DNA of 64,000 nucleotides from assembly GCA_902490305.1 (NCBI GenBank), contig CABUDI010000007.1:24524-88523 (forward strand). Direction: 5' to 3'. The position numbers and the translations under genes are program-made. The stretch comes from an uncultured Collinsella sp. Lineage in GTDB: Bacteria; Actinomycetota; Coriobacteriia; Coriobacteriales; Coriobacteriaceae. Below, piece by piece: positions 24,418 to 33,216 of this stretch (position 1 is the first letter of the stretch; each line of letters opens with the position of its first letter). The notes beneath the pieces are model-generated. The model searched no databases and was not told the DNA's origin. It was given only the letters and a program-made list of their open reading frames with translations.

Positions 24418-25848
24418 TCAGGTGGTTGTCGGGACATAGGGATAGTATTCAAAGCGCAGTGTCATAAGCCGCTGTGGGGATTCAATAGCCGCGGCGATGA
24501 TATTGGCATCGCGGGCACGATCAACCCCTTCGAGTTCGATCTGATACGAGACGTCTTGCATAATGTCCAGACGTCGCCAGGCCAGGAGTGTGTCGCCATC
24601 GAATTCCAAGGTCTTGCCTCCGTCTGGAGCAACGGCGTATAGACGCAGCTTGGCGGTGGTTGCAGGGTCGACAACTGTGACCTTTTTAATTTCGTTTCGA
24701 GTATTCTTGGCACCCAACAAGGTGAGCAGTGTTGGGGCCACGACCTCGCCCGATGGCAAAAAGACGACTTCGATGGATTCAGGAAATGCGATGATAGCCG
24801 ACTTGCGGACGGGCTGATTGGCGGCGGCAACTTCGATGTTCGCAGCGTCGATGACCTCTGTGTGGTCGAGCGCGGCAAGCACGCAGCAGTTACCTTCATC
24901 GATCTCTTGAGGATCAGCAAGCCCCAGACTGTCCGCGAGCTCGGGATCGTTTGGATCGGCAGCGGGCTCATTCGGCGCTTCGAGAGAAGCTGGGACGCTG
25001 TTTGTCGGCGACGGCGTGTCGCCCGCACCTGCTTCTTTGTCCGCGCTCTCTTCTTGTATGGTTGCGTTGATGGGTTCGTCGTTTGGGGGGAGCGTCTTGG
25101 CGTCAAACGCGGAGGGGAGAATTCCGATGGCTCCGGATCCGTTCCACTCCATTTCGAGAAGCGCCGGGTCGGCAAGAATGCGTTGCCTGCTTTGCGCGTG
25201 GGCATCGATTTCAATAGGGCCTGCCTCTATCCCTCGTGTAAGGCTGAGTGATCCGGCTGGCTTCTCGAAATGAGCGTCTGTGTCTTTGGTGCTGACGGCG
25301 TAGAACAGCAGGGACGCTTCTCCCGCCGCGATAACATCGGTACCGGCTTTGGTCAGCCGCAACGATGCCGTGAATGAGAGGGTGGGCTGCGCATCGTCTG
25401 CATTCGCGGCGGCGCAGCCCAGACATATACCGCCTCCTTTCTCGAAAAACGCACCGTCGAAGGCGACCTTCGCTCCGTTCGCCGAGTCATCGACCGAAGC
25501 GATGTCGATGCGCAGCTCTAAATTGCATGGATCGCCATCTGCATCGAGCACAACCGAGCGCCACGTGCAGACGGCGCACCCCGCCTGGGAGCCGTTTGCC
25601 TTGTTCGAACGCTTGATATCCACGACTATCGAGCCGTCCGTATTACGACGAAGGCATCCCGAGGTTGAGATCACGGCCTGTGCGATCGAAAAACGCTCGC
25701 ACGCAATGGCGCTCGACGGATTTGGTGCGGAACTTAGGGCTACTGGTAAGGAGTCTGCCATGACGGGAGTCGCCCAAGCGGCGACAGGCGTTCCGGTTGC
25801 GAGCGCGCCGCAGAGTGCGACGACGGGCAAAAGGTTCTTCGATGCCAT
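24418..25848 (-). CDS. Large secreted hypothetical protein of surface cluster
   Basis: The 476-residue protein has a signal peptide (LLPVVALCGALATGTPVAAWA). The N-terminal half contains paired cysteines (CAVC, GGGICLGC). An acidic, Pro-rich linker lies around 260-310 (PNEPAADPNDPELAD). The C-terminal half contains a GNCCVLAA motif and beta-rich sequence ending in MTLRFEYYPYVP. I do not recognise a family. The ATG has AAGGAG upstream. It follows the small LAQTG protein by 18 bp and is the last gene of a five-gene operon. A secreted adhesin or cell-surface component is the likely role. Confidence 0.75.
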   Translation of the reverse strand: MASKNLLPVVALCGALATGTPVAAWATPVMADSLPVALSSAPNPSSAIACERFSIAQAVISTSGCLRRNTDGSIVVDIKRSNKANGSQAGCAVCTWRSVVLDADGDPCNLELRIDIASVDDSANGAKVAFDGAFFEKGGGICLGCAAANADDAQPTLSFTASLRLTKAGTDVIAAGEASLLFYAVSTKDTDAHFEKPAGSLSLTRGIEAGPIEIDAHAQSRQRILADPALLEMEWNGSGAIGILPSAFDAKTLPPNDEPINATIQEESADKEAGAGDTPSPTNSVPASLEAPNEPAADPNDPELADSLGLADPQEIDEGNCCVLAALDHTEVIDAANIEVAAANQPVRKSAIIAFPESIEVVFLPSGEVVAPTLLTLLGAKNTRNEIKKVTVVDPATTAKLRLYAVAPDGGKTLEFDGDTLLAWRRLDIMQDVSYQIELEGVDRARDANIIAAAIESPQRLMTLRFEYYPYVPTTT

Positions 25849-25866
25849 GGGGTCTCCTTAGCTAAT

Positions 25867-26148
25867 TTAGTGCGGCCTGTCCGTGTTTTGTTTCTGGCTG
25901 CGTTTGATGTGCAGACCGAGGCCGGCGGTTCCCGCGCCTGCTGCTGTGGCGCCTGCTGCCAAGAGCCATCGTCTGTCGCCTGTCTGCGCCAACGGTTCCT
26001 CGCGGTCGCCGCGGTCGAGCTCCGAGAGGTCGACCGTCACTTGCGTGGCGGCCTGCGCCTGTTCTTGCTGGGCAAAGGCCATGGCTGGCCCAAACGCTAG
26101 GATGCTGACGGCGGCGGCCAGGGCGACGGCCTTATGCCGTGTGCGCAC
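25867..26148 (-). CDS. Small secreted protein with LAQTGD anchor-like motif
   Basis: The 93-residue protein has a signal peptide (ALAAAVSILAFGPAMAFA), a short acidic mature region (DLSELDRGDREE) and LAQTGDRRW. A Gly/Ala-rich hydrophobic helix and a basic tail KRSQKQ follow. This is the sequence order of a sortase substrate, with LAQTG in place of LPXTG. The start is uncertain: GTG at 26148 gives a normal signal peptide, while a TTG at 26178 extends it. The 5' end overlaps the upstream gene. No sortase gene is in the window. Confidence 0.68.
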   Translation of the reverse strand: MRTRHKAVALAAAVSILAFGPAMAFAQQEQAQAATQVTVDLSELDRGDREEPLAQTGDRRWLLAAGATAAGAGTAGLGLHIKRSQKQNTDRPH

Positions 26149-26725
26149 CGGGCTCGACCGTCCAGGTGATCGTCGCAACCTGATCGCCTTCGCCGGTTAC
26201 GCGGAAGATGTCGCGCGTGACGCGGGCGACGTTTCCGCTTGTCTTGAGCTTGATTTTGTCCGTGCCGCCGGCAATGCCCTGGTAGCCCATGTCGAAGGCT
26301 GCATTCTTGGAAAGATCGAGGCCCGTCCCTTGCGCGGCGGCGCTGGCGTTCTGGAGCGCGCCGTCGGGGCCGACCTTAAAGTCGATGGAGTTCTGCGCGG
26401 TTCCGGCCTTGGCGTCGGCGGCAATGGTCCAGGTGTTCATGGCGTCGATCTTCATGTTGGTGACATGGATGCCGTAGGCCGAATGATTGTCGATGGTGGT
26501 CGCGTCTTCTGAGGGGCCCTGAAGCGTGCCGTCGGCCTTGGCGACGAAGGGAATAACCGTCGGAACTTTGAACTCAACGTTGTCGATCTCGGTCCTGACC
26601 ATTACTTTCGTGGTTCCAACGCGCCCGGCTGCCATAGCTGGCGTCGGGGCGGCGCCCATTGCGAGCGCGAGCCCTGCGCCCACGACGAGCGCTCTGGCTC
26701 CGTTCATGTTCCTGGTGATGTCCAT
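26132..26725 (-). CDS. Secreted WxL-like surface protein
   Basis: The 197-residue protein has a signal peptide (ALVVGAGLALAMGAAPTPAMA). The beta-rich mature part has FKVPTVIPF near the N-terminus and VATITWTVEPGA at the extreme C-terminus. The latter resembles the TATLTW-type endings of WxL-related surface proteins. I infer a cell-wall-associated structural or adhesive protein. The start ATG at 26725 has GAAAGGAAC upstream. It is the third gene of the surface operon. Confidence 0.72.
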   Translation of the reverse strand: MDITRNMNGARALVVGAGLALAMGAAPTPAMAAGRVGTTKVMVRTEIDNVEFKVPTVIPFVAKADGTLQGPSEDATTIDNHSAYGIHVTNMKIDAMNTWTIAADAKAGTAQNSIDFKVGPDGALQNASAAAQGTGLDLSKNAAFDMGYQGIAGGTDKIKLKTSGNVARVTRDIFRVTGEGDQVATITWTVEPGAHTA

Positions 26726-26814
26726 GGTCGTTCCTTTCTATTCGCCGCGGGCCGTCCCCGCGATGATTGGACGAATGCTGGTGAATTGCATGCGGTGCCG
26801 CGTCGGCCGGAAAG

Positions 26815-27324
26815 CTAGTTCTCGGCTTGCTCAACCCGTACCTTGACACGTGTCGGATTGCCGTGGCTGTCGAGGGTCTTGGCATCGAGTGCCTGGATCT
26901 CGATGTACGCCTCGCCTTCTTTGATGTCGCCGGCGGGGCACGTCTCGATTGTCTTGCCGGTCTCGACCACACCGGATTCGTACATGGTCTCGTCGTTTTG
27001 GATGACGCGGAATCGCTGGGGAAATTTATTGTCTTGGACGTTTTGCACGTTGACGCGCAGCTTGCCGTCCTCCTGCAGCTGGGCGACCGGCGCGACCGAA
27101 ATCGTCATCATGTTGTCGCGGACGATGGCGTCGAGCTCATCTTGGATTTCCTGACGCGTTTTGCCCTCGGCCGTCGTAACCGAAGCGCCCGCCTCGGGTA
27201 CGGGCTGCGACTGCCAAGCGTATAGTCCTACGGCGACAAGGGCACAGACGATGGCCAAGCAGGCAACGATGAGCTTCTTGCGACGACCCAGGCCTGCAAA
27301 GTGGGGTGGCTTCTTCGCGCTCAT
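26815..27324 (-). CDS. Membrane-anchored protein of surface cluster
   Basis: The 169-residue protein has a single N-terminal membrane helix (LIVACLAIVCALVAVGLYAW) and an external beta-sandwich-like domain. ELDAIVRDNMMTISV, LRVNVQNVQDNKFPQRFRVI and YESGVVETGKTIE recall small proteins found in Firmicutes beside WxL/LPXTG surface genes. The ATG at 27324 overlaps the preceding stop by four bases (ATGA), so it is translationally coupled to the 98-residue protein. The C-terminal domain probably faces the cell wall. Confidence 0.72.
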   Translation of the reverse strand: MSAKKPPHFAGLGRRKKLIVACLAIVCALVAVGLYAWQSQPVPEAGASVTTAEGKTRQEIQDELDAIVRDNMMTISVAPVAQLQEDGKLRVNVQNVQDNKFPQRFRVIQNDETMYESGVVETGKTIETCPAGDIKEGEAYIEIQALDAKTLDSHGNPTRVKVRVEQAEN

Positions 27325-27617
27325 GCGGCATCCTTGGCGGTATAGACGCGCGCAAAGGTGGACGGGTCCGCTCCAAAGAGCATGTGAAGCATCAGACGGC
27401 GCGAGTAGACGAGCTCGTCGAAGTCGGGAGGGAGCTCGATGTCGTGGATATGCGCGATGTGGTGGGCGAGCGCCGAGAACGACTCGGGGTCGCAGATCAC
27501 ATCGGTGGTAACGTGGTAGACCGTCGTATCGGGGAATGCCTCTTCGTCGAAAGGCAGGAGATGGGGATCGTCGTCGACTTCGATGGCGATGCCGTACTGG
27601 GGCCAGTAATATGCCAT
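27321..27617 (-). CDS. Hypothetical cytoplasmic protein, first gene of surface operon
   Basis: The 98-residue protein starts MAYYWPQYGIAIEVDDDPH. It contains PFDEEAFPDTTVYHVTTDVICDPESF and ends with a helical DELVYSRRLMLHMLFG region. There is no signal peptide or membrane segment. The N-terminal part resembles endonuclease-like or YjjV-type EVDDxxH segments found in DUF559-like proteins, but too weakly to name. GGGAGG precedes the ATG. It heads the operon and overlaps the next gene by four bases. Confidence 0.62.
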   Translation of the reverse strand: MAYYWPQYGIAIEVDDDPHLLPFDEEAFPDTTVYHVTTDVICDPESFSALAHHIAHIHDIELPPDFDELVYSRRLMLHMLFGADPSTFARVYTAKDAA

Positions 27618-27962
27618 GGGAACCTCCCTGCTTCTGGGCCAAAACTTCTATCGGTTTTGGCTGTCGACGCCGACCTTATCAGCCGCTACTTGACCAATTT
27701 CTGACCAAATGCTTGACGGATTGGCGTCTCCGCAGGTAAAAGGCGGCAAAAAATACTCCAACATTTTTCGAGCGACAATCGCGCGGTCGGCGACGGCGGG
27801 GCCATATGTGTCAAAAGCATCGTCTGCCGAGGAAATCAAGCCGCTCGCCGAATTGCACGAACGTAAAAAACGCCAATTATGGAGACGGTCTCGAACACGT
27901 CGACGAAACGATGCGGTAACATCTCCCTGCAAACACTGTAGTTAGCTAAAGGGGGAGTTCGC
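27618..27962. other. Divergent intergenic region, surface operon versus glcD-etf
   Basis: This 345-bp region contains no convincing gene. It holds a CCAAAAC / GGTTTTGG-type hairpin at 27642-27661. TGACCAA occurs twice about 13 bp apart (about 27690-27710), a possible regulator site. TTGCAC near 27853, with an AT-rich stretch 18 bp downstream, is a weak promoter candidate for the rightward operon. Confidence 0.4.
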
Positions 27963-29564
27963 GTGTCTGCAACCATCAAACCCTTCACCGACGAGTTCGA
28001 AGAGTATGGCCGCGATGAATCTCGCGCATCGGGCGAGGCCTCGAGCATCTCGTTTCCGACAACGGAAAACGAGGTCCGTGCCATTTTGGAAAAGCTCCAT
28101 GCCGAGCGTGTTCCGGTAACGGTTCAGGGCGCCCGAACCGGCCTTGCCGCCGGCGCCGTGCCCCACGGCGGGCATATCCTCAATACTTCCCGTATGAATC
28201 GCTATTTGGGCCTTCGCCGCGATGCACAAGGCCAATTTCTGCTGCGCGTGGAGCCGGGCGTTGTGCTCTCGGAGCTGCGCAAGCAGCTGAGCAAGAAGGT
28301 GCTGCCGACCGCTGGTTGGGACCAGGCATCGCTTGAGGCCTACGAGGAGTTCCAAGAGGCTCCCGAGCAGTTTTTTCCCACCGATCCCACCGAGGCGTCT
28401 GCCTGTCTGGGCGGCATGGCGGCATGTAACGCCTCCGGTGCCCGCAGCTACGCCTACGGCCCCATGCGCCCACATATCACGGGACTCCACGTCGTGCTGG
28501 CTGATGGCGATTTGCTTGAGCTTCGGCGCGGCGAGGCTTTTGCCCAGGGCCGCCACCTGTCGCTCGTGACGGCAGCGGGCCGTACACTCGAGCTCGATCT
28601 TCCCGGCTATACCATGCCCAAGACAAAAAATGCTTCGGGCTATTTCGTTGCTGACGATATGGATGCCATCGATCTGTTTATCGGTGCGTGTGGCACAATC
28701 GGTGTCATCACCGAACTCGAGATTGCCCTGCAGGTGGCACCCGCGGTCGTTTGGGGCGTGAGCTGCTTCTTCGACAGCGAAGACAAGGCCGTGTCCTTCA
28801 CCGATTCTGTGCGTCCCGTCCTGTCCCATGCGGCTGCCATCGAGTACTTCGATGCTGGCGCCCTGGATATTCTACGTCGCCAGCGCGAGCAGTCGACGGC
28901 GTTTGCCTCGCTGCCTGCGCTCGACAAAGACGCCAAGGTCTGTGTCTACGTGGAGCTCGACTGCGACGACGAAGCCCAGGCGACTGAGGAGCTGTATCAC
29001 TTGGGGTGGGTACTGGAGCTTGCGGGCGGCAGTGACGATGCGACATGGGTCGCGCGCACCGAGGTCGATCGTGAGTGTCAGCGATTCTTCCGCCATGCGG
29101 TGCCCGAGAGCGTCAACATGCTCATCGACGAGCGCCGCCGCATGGATCCCACCATCACCAAACTGGGTTCGGACATGTCGGTGCCCAACGCGCACTTGGC
29201 CGATGTTATCGCCCTCTATCGCCGCACGCTGGCGGAAAGTGGGCTTGAATCTGCCGCCTGGGGGCATATCGGTAACAACCATCTGCATGTGAACATTCTG
29301 CCGCGCGATGCACAGGATTATCGCCGCGGCGCAGAACTCTTTGCCCAGTGGGCTTCCGAGGTCACGGCCATGGGCGGTGCCGTCTCCGCAGAACACAGCG
29401 TCGGCAAGATCAAGGCGGGCTTCTTGGAGACGATGTACGGTCACGAGGCCATGGTCGAGTCGGCGCGGCTCAAGCTCCAGCTCGATCCTGCCGGGCAGCT
29501 GGGTCGCGGTAACCTGTTTTCGGAGAAGCTCTTGGATGAGCTCGTCCAGAAAGGGGGCGCGTGA
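27963..29564 (+). CDS. FAD-binding oxidoreductase, GlcD/LctD-like
   Basis: The 533-residue flavoprotein has a PCMH-type FAD-binding domain (VPVTVQGARTGLAAGAVPHGG, CLGGMAACNASGARSYAYG, GACGTIGVITELEI). It also has the C-terminal FAD-oxidase domain (WGHIGNNHLHVNILP, GGAVSAEHSVGKIKAGFLE). It would oxidise D-lactate, glycolate or another 2-hydroxyacid. GTG start with GGGGGAG upstream. The etfB start follows within three bases and ferredoxin-etfA after that, so the enzyme very probably passes electrons to this ETF. The arrangement resembles LctD with LctBC of Acetobacterium, without the LctP permease. Confidence 0.9.
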   Translation: MSATIKPFTDEFEEYGRDESRASGEASSISFPTTENEVRAILEKLHAERVPVTVQGARTGLAAGAVPHGGHILNTSRMNRYLGLRRDAQGQFLLRVEPGVVLSELRKQLSKKVLPTAGWDQASLEAYEEFQEAPEQFFPTDPTEASACLGGMAACNASGARSYAYGPMRPHITGLHVVLADGDLLELRRGEAFAQGRHLSLVTAAGRTLELDLPGYTMPKTKNASGYFVADDMDAIDLFIGACGTIGVITELEIALQVAPAVVWGVSCFFDSEDKAVSFTDSVRPVLSHAAAIEYFDAGALDILRRQREQSTAFASLPALDKDAKVCVYVELDCDDEAQATEELYHLGWVLELAGGSDDATWVARTEVDRECQRFFRHAVPESVNMLIDERRRMDPTITKLGSDMSVPNAHLADVIALYRRTLAESGLESAAWGHIGNNHLHVNILPRDAQDYRRGAELFAQWASEVTAMGGAVSAEHSVGKIKAGFLETMYGHEAMVESARLKLQLDPAGQLGRGNLFSEKLLDELVQKGGA

Positions 29565-29566
29565 AG

Positions 29567-30382
29567 ATGAGCGATTTCCATATGGTGGTGTGCGTCAAGG
29601 CCGTGCCGGGCAGCACCGAGGTCAAGATGGACCCCAAGACCAATACCATCGTGCGCGATGGCAAGCAGGCGGTCATTAATCCCTTTGATGCGAGCGCTTT
29701 GGAATGCGCGCTGGCGCTGAAGGACGACTTTATCGGCTTTGGCATGGATGTGCGCGTGACGGTGGTGTCGATGGGCATCCCCGCGACCGAGTCGCTGCTG
29801 CGCGACTGCATCGCTCGAGGCGCCGACGATGCGCTGCTGCTGACCGATCGCGCCTTTGCAGGTGCCGATACCCTGGCAACCACCTATGCTCTCAAGTGCG
29901 GCATCGAGGCGCTCGACGAGGACTTCGACCTGCTCATCTGCGGCAAGATGGCGGTGGATGGCGATACGGCCCAGATTGGTCCCGAGCTTGCCGGTGCCTT
30001 TGATATTCCCTGCGTGACCGACGTGAGCTGCGTGCAGAGCGCGGGCTTTACGACCTGTGGCTCGCTGGCGCTCGTTCACGGATGCGATGCCGGCGAGGAG
30101 ACGGTGTACCTTGAGATGCCGTGCGCGATGACGACTGCCAAGGAGATTGGCCAGTTGCGTATGCCGAGTATTGCCGGTATTCGCGCGGCGGAGGAGGCGG
30201 ACGTGCGCGTGGTCAGTGCCGCCGACGTGAACGCCGACCCCGCGCGTTGCGGTCTTGCCGGGTCGCCGACACAGGTCGTGCGCTCGTTTGTGCCCGACCG
30301 TGACCAAACGTGCGAGGCCGTTGAGGGGACGGCGTCCGAGCAGGCGGCAAAGCTTGCCAAGATTATCGAGGGGATGGCATAG
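29567..30382 (+). CDS. etfB: Electron transfer flavoprotein beta subunit
   Basis: The 271-residue EtfB starts near HMVVCVKAVPGST and shows INPFDASALECAL, CIARGADDALLLTDRAFAGADT and DLLICGKMAVDGDTAQIGPELA. The last segment contains the family signature for FAD/AMP binding. I chose ATG 29567, nine bases after GGGGG; a GTG at 29561 in the same frame overlaps the preceding stop. In bifurcating ETFs the beta subunit carries the bifurcating FAD. It abuts etfA exactly. Confidence 0.92.
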   Translation: MSDFHMVVCVKAVPGSTEVKMDPKTNTIVRDGKQAVINPFDASALECALALKDDFIGFGMDVRVTVVSMGIPATESLLRDCIARGADDALLLTDRAFAGADTLATTYALKCGIEALDEDFDLLICGKMAVDGDTAQIGPELAGAFDIPCVTDVSCVQSAGFTTCGSLALVHGCDAGEETVYLEMPCAMTTAKEIGQLRMPSIAGIRAAEEADVRVVSAADVNADPARCGLAGSPTQVVRSFVPDRDQTCEAVEGTASEQAAKLAKIIEGMA

Positions 30383-31588
30383 ATGAGCGGACTGATTATC
30401 GATAGCGAAGCCTGTATCGGCTGCGGTCGCTGCGTTCGCGCCTGTGCCTCGGGCGGCATCGTAGTGGAAGGCGAGCGACCCAGCCGATGCGCCCGCGTAA
30501 CCGACGGCTGCATCCTATGCGGTGGGTGCGTCGACGCCTGCCCCGTCAACGCTATCTCGATCGAGCGTGACGAGGCCGCTGGTACGGTGGACCTTGATGC
30601 ATATCGAGACATTTGGGTCTTCGTGCAGACTGACGAGCACGATGCCGTGGCTCCCGTGGCCTACGAGCTCATGGGCAAGGGGCGCGAGCTTGCCGATGCT
30701 CGCGGCTGCCGTCTGGTGGCACTGGTCGGCATAAGCCCCGAGGGCTCGCTTGGGGACCTGGAGCATCTGGTTTGCGCGGGCGCCGACGAAGTCCTGGCCT
30801 GTCGCGACGAGCGTCTGCGCCAAAACGATGCGGAGGTCTACGCCCGCTTGATCTGCGATTTGGTAGTCGAACGCAAACCCGAGGCCATCCTATACGGTGC
30901 GACCGCTTTTGGTCGCGAACTGGCACCCGGCGTTGCCGTGCGTTTGCAGACGGGCCTTACGGCTGACTGCACCGTACTTTCGATGGATGCAGAGACGGGA
31001 CTGCTGCAACAGACGCGTCCGGCGTTTGGCGGCAACCTGATGGCCACCATCATTTGCCCCAACCACCGTCCGCAGATGGCAACGGTGCGCCCCGGTATCT
31101 TTAAGGCTCCCGACTTCGACTACGGCCGCTCTGGCACGATCACCCAGATATCGCTTGCGGATGATGCTAAGGCTCGTGTCGAGATCTCGATTCCCGCCGA
31201 GGAGTGGGGACAGCAGCCCTCGATCGCCAATGCCGAGTGCCTGGTCGTGGTGGGTCGCGGCATTGGTTCCAAGAAAAACCTGCCGTTGATGCGAAGGCTC
31301 GCCGAGGCTCTGGGAGCCGAGCTTGGCTGCACGCGACCTGTCGTGGAGGCCGGCTGGTTGGAGTATCGCCATCAGATTGGCCAGACGGGCGTATCGGTTT
31401 CGCCCAAGCTTCTCGTGAGTATCGGTGTTTCGGGCGCCATTCAGCATCTTGCCGGCATCGGTGGGGCGGAGTGCATTATCGCCATTAACGAGGACCCGGA
31501 TGCCCCCATTTTCGGTGCTGCCCAGTACAAGGTTGTTGGGGACGCCGTCGAGGTCGTCGAGGAGCTGCTGGCCCAGCTTGAGCGCTAG
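30383..31588 (+). CDS. etfA: Ferredoxin-fused electron transfer flavoprotein alpha subunit
   Basis: The 401-residue protein has an N-terminal two-cluster ferredoxin domain: Cys11, 14, 17, 21 and Cys43, 46, 49, 53. EtfA follows, with ILYGATAFGRELAPGVA, QTRPAFGGNLMATI and the FAD-binding GRGIG, YRHQIGQTG, ISVGVSGA-type and INEDPDAPIF signatures. Such fusions occur in electron-bifurcating lactate dehydrogenase/ETF complexes that use lactate and NAD+ with reduced ferredoxin. The stop codon TAG shares its CTAG with the stop of the convergent HD gene. Confidence 0.93.
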   Translation: MSGLIIDSEACIGCGRCVRACASGGIVVEGERPSRCARVTDGCILCGGCVDACPVNAISIERDEAAGTVDLDAYRDIWVFVQTDEHDAVAPVAYELMGKGRELADARGCRLVALVGISPEGSLGDLEHLVCAGADEVLACRDERLRQNDAEVYARLICDLVVERKPEAILYGATAFGRELAPGVAVRLQTGLTADCTVLSMDAETGLLQQTRPAFGGNLMATIICPNHRPQMATVRPGIFKAPDFDYGRSGTITQISLADDAKARVEISIPAEEWGQQPSIANAECLVVVGRGIGSKKNLPLMRRLAEALGAELGCTRPVVEAGWLEYRHQIGQTGVSVSPKLLVSIGVSGAIQHLAGIGGAECIIAINEDPDAPIFGAAQYKVVGDAVEVVEELLAQLER

Positions 31589-32397
31589 GCGCGCGCCAGC
31601 CAGTCGCGCATCTCGTCCTTTAGGCGGCTCCAGGTTGCCTGCGTGGCGGGGTCGGTAAAGGGCCGCGTAATGCCAAAGGGCGCGTCGAGCAGGCGGTGGA
31701 TATCGCCCTGTTCGCGCGCCAGCGCGCGGCTTGCTGGATAGACGAGCTCAAACATAAAGCAGATAAGCCCCACCAAGAAGTCGGCGGGCTCATCGCGCTC
31801 ATCGCGTGCGACGCAGCGGTGCTCGTCAAAGGCGGCAAGTGTCGGCGACGAGAAACGGCTGCCGAGAAACGTCTTCTCGTCCACCTTGAGGATAGTGTCG
31901 ACGGTGCTGTCGGCGATGGTGCGCATAATGTCGATCTTGTCACCATCGCGCACGATATCGCAGAAGCACCGTGTACGCTCGTCGAGTTGTGCCGGCAGGC
32001 GAAAGTCGCTGTGATAGGCGATGCTCGCTCGGATGAGCTCGTCATGCGCACCGGTTTCGATAAAGTCACGGATGTCTGTCGTGGCGGGTGCATCGGCGGG
32101 ATTCTCGCCAAAGAGGACCTCGATGCCCAGCGCCGCATGGCTCATGCTCTCGGCGTCCTTAAAGGTGTCCCAGCGTCGCAGCTGCTCAAAGCGGCCCATA
32201 TCGTGTAGCAGGCCGCAAAGCCATGCCAGGTCAATATCTTCTGACGACCAGCCCTGCTCGCGCGCTACGGCATCGCATGCCTCGGCCACGTGGTACGTAT
32301 GCTCGATTTTGAGCGCGATGCGTGGGTTGGTGGCGTCGTAGGCATCGGTGTAGCTTTTGAAGGCCGCGCGCGCCCGGTCTCGATCGATAGCTGTCAT
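31585..32397 (-). CDS. HD-domain phosphohydrolase-like protein
   Basis: The 270-residue protein carries an HD metal-dependent phosphohydrolase domain: HTYHVAEACDAV (about 33), LCGLLHDMGRFEQ with the HD pair (about 65), and ASIAYHSDFRLP and DGDKIDI further on. Substrates in this family are nucleotides or cyclic nucleotides; the specific one here is unknown. The ATG has AGGAAG upstream. The last four bases are shared with the convergent etfA stop (CTAG). Confidence 0.85.
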   Translation of the reverse strand: MTAIDRDRARAAFKSYTDAYDATNPRIALKIEHTYHVAEACDAVAREQGWSSEDIDLAWLCGLLHDMGRFEQLRRWDTFKDAESMSHAALGIEVLFGENPADAPATTDIRDFIETGAHDELIRASIAYHSDFRLPAQLDERTRCFCDIVRDGDKIDIMRTIADSTVDTILKVDEKTFLGSRFSSPTLAAFDEHRCVARDERDEPADFLVGLICFMFELVYPASRALAREQGDIHRLLDAPFGITRPFTDPATQATWSRLKDEMRDWLARA

Positions 32398-32523
32398 AAT
32401 GACTTCCTAAAAAGTTGTGTCTTTCGATCCGGTGGCAATTGTAGGTGAACTCGGTTGCTGTCGGATGATGATTCTGCCGTATCGCTACATGCGGCTCGGA
32501 GACCTTGTCAGGATGAGAAGCGT

Positions 32524-33216
32524 ATGGTGCTCAAAATCGTTAGAACCGTCTGGCCGGTGATGCTTACCTATGTTGCAATAGGCGCGCCGTGCGGAATGAT
32601 CATGGGGCAGACGGGAATGGAGCCCTGGATGGTCTTTGCCCTGAGCAGCACGTTTGTGACGGGCAGCGGCCAGTTTATGATCTGCAATCTTTGGCTGGCG
32701 GGCGTACCGGCACCTTCGATTATCGCGAGCGTTGCCGCCATCTCCTCGCGTTTTGCGCTTTACTCGGCATCGATCGCGCCGCATCTGACGGGTGCCTCGA
32801 AGCGTCAGACGCTGGCTGTTGCCGCGACACTTACCGAGGAGGCATATGGCATCTCGCTTGCCAAGTTGGTTGAAGGGGAGGATTGGGGCCCGCGCGAGTC
32901 CTTTGTGCTCAACGTGATCCTCATCGCAACATGGGGCGTTTCGTGTACGATGGGCGCCATCGTCGGCGCCGTTGTCGATGTTCCCACCGCCATTGCAGCC
33001 TTTGTCTGCACCTCGCTCTTTATCTGCCTGCTCTTTTCGCAGCGGCTGTCGCGCGGCAACGTTGTCGCGGCGGTTTCGGGCGCGGTGTCCGTCGCCGTAT
33101 GCAAGTTCTTGGGCCTCGTGAATATTGCCGTGCCGGCAAGCGTCGTGGCCGGCATTGCCATTGCGTTGGCGTGCGATGCAGTATTTGACGGAAGAGGTGC
33201 CCGCGATGCCCGTTAA
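32524..33216 (+). CDS. azlC: AzlC-family amino acid exporter permease
   Basis: The 230-residue protein has the AzlC pattern: GAPCGMIMGQTG and FALSSTFVTGSGQFMICNLWLAG in the first half. ISSRFALYSASIAPHL and LTEEAYGISL follow, then three membrane helices. With AzlD it forms an exporter of branched-chain amino acids. I chose ATG 32524, 13 bases after AGGATGAG; the frame opens earlier without a site. The azlD start overlaps the end by 11 bases. Confidence 0.9.
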   Translation: MVLKIVRTVWPVMLTYVAIGAPCGMIMGQTGMEPWMVFALSSTFVTGSGQFMICNLWLAGVPAPSIIASVAAISSRFALYSASIAPHLTGASKRQTLAVAATLTEEAYGISLAKLVEGEDWGPRESFVLNVILIATWGVSCTMGAIVGAVVDVPTAIAAFVCTSLFICLLFSQRLSRGNVVAAVSGAVSVAVCKFLGLVNIAVPASVVAGIAIALACDAVFDGRGARDAR

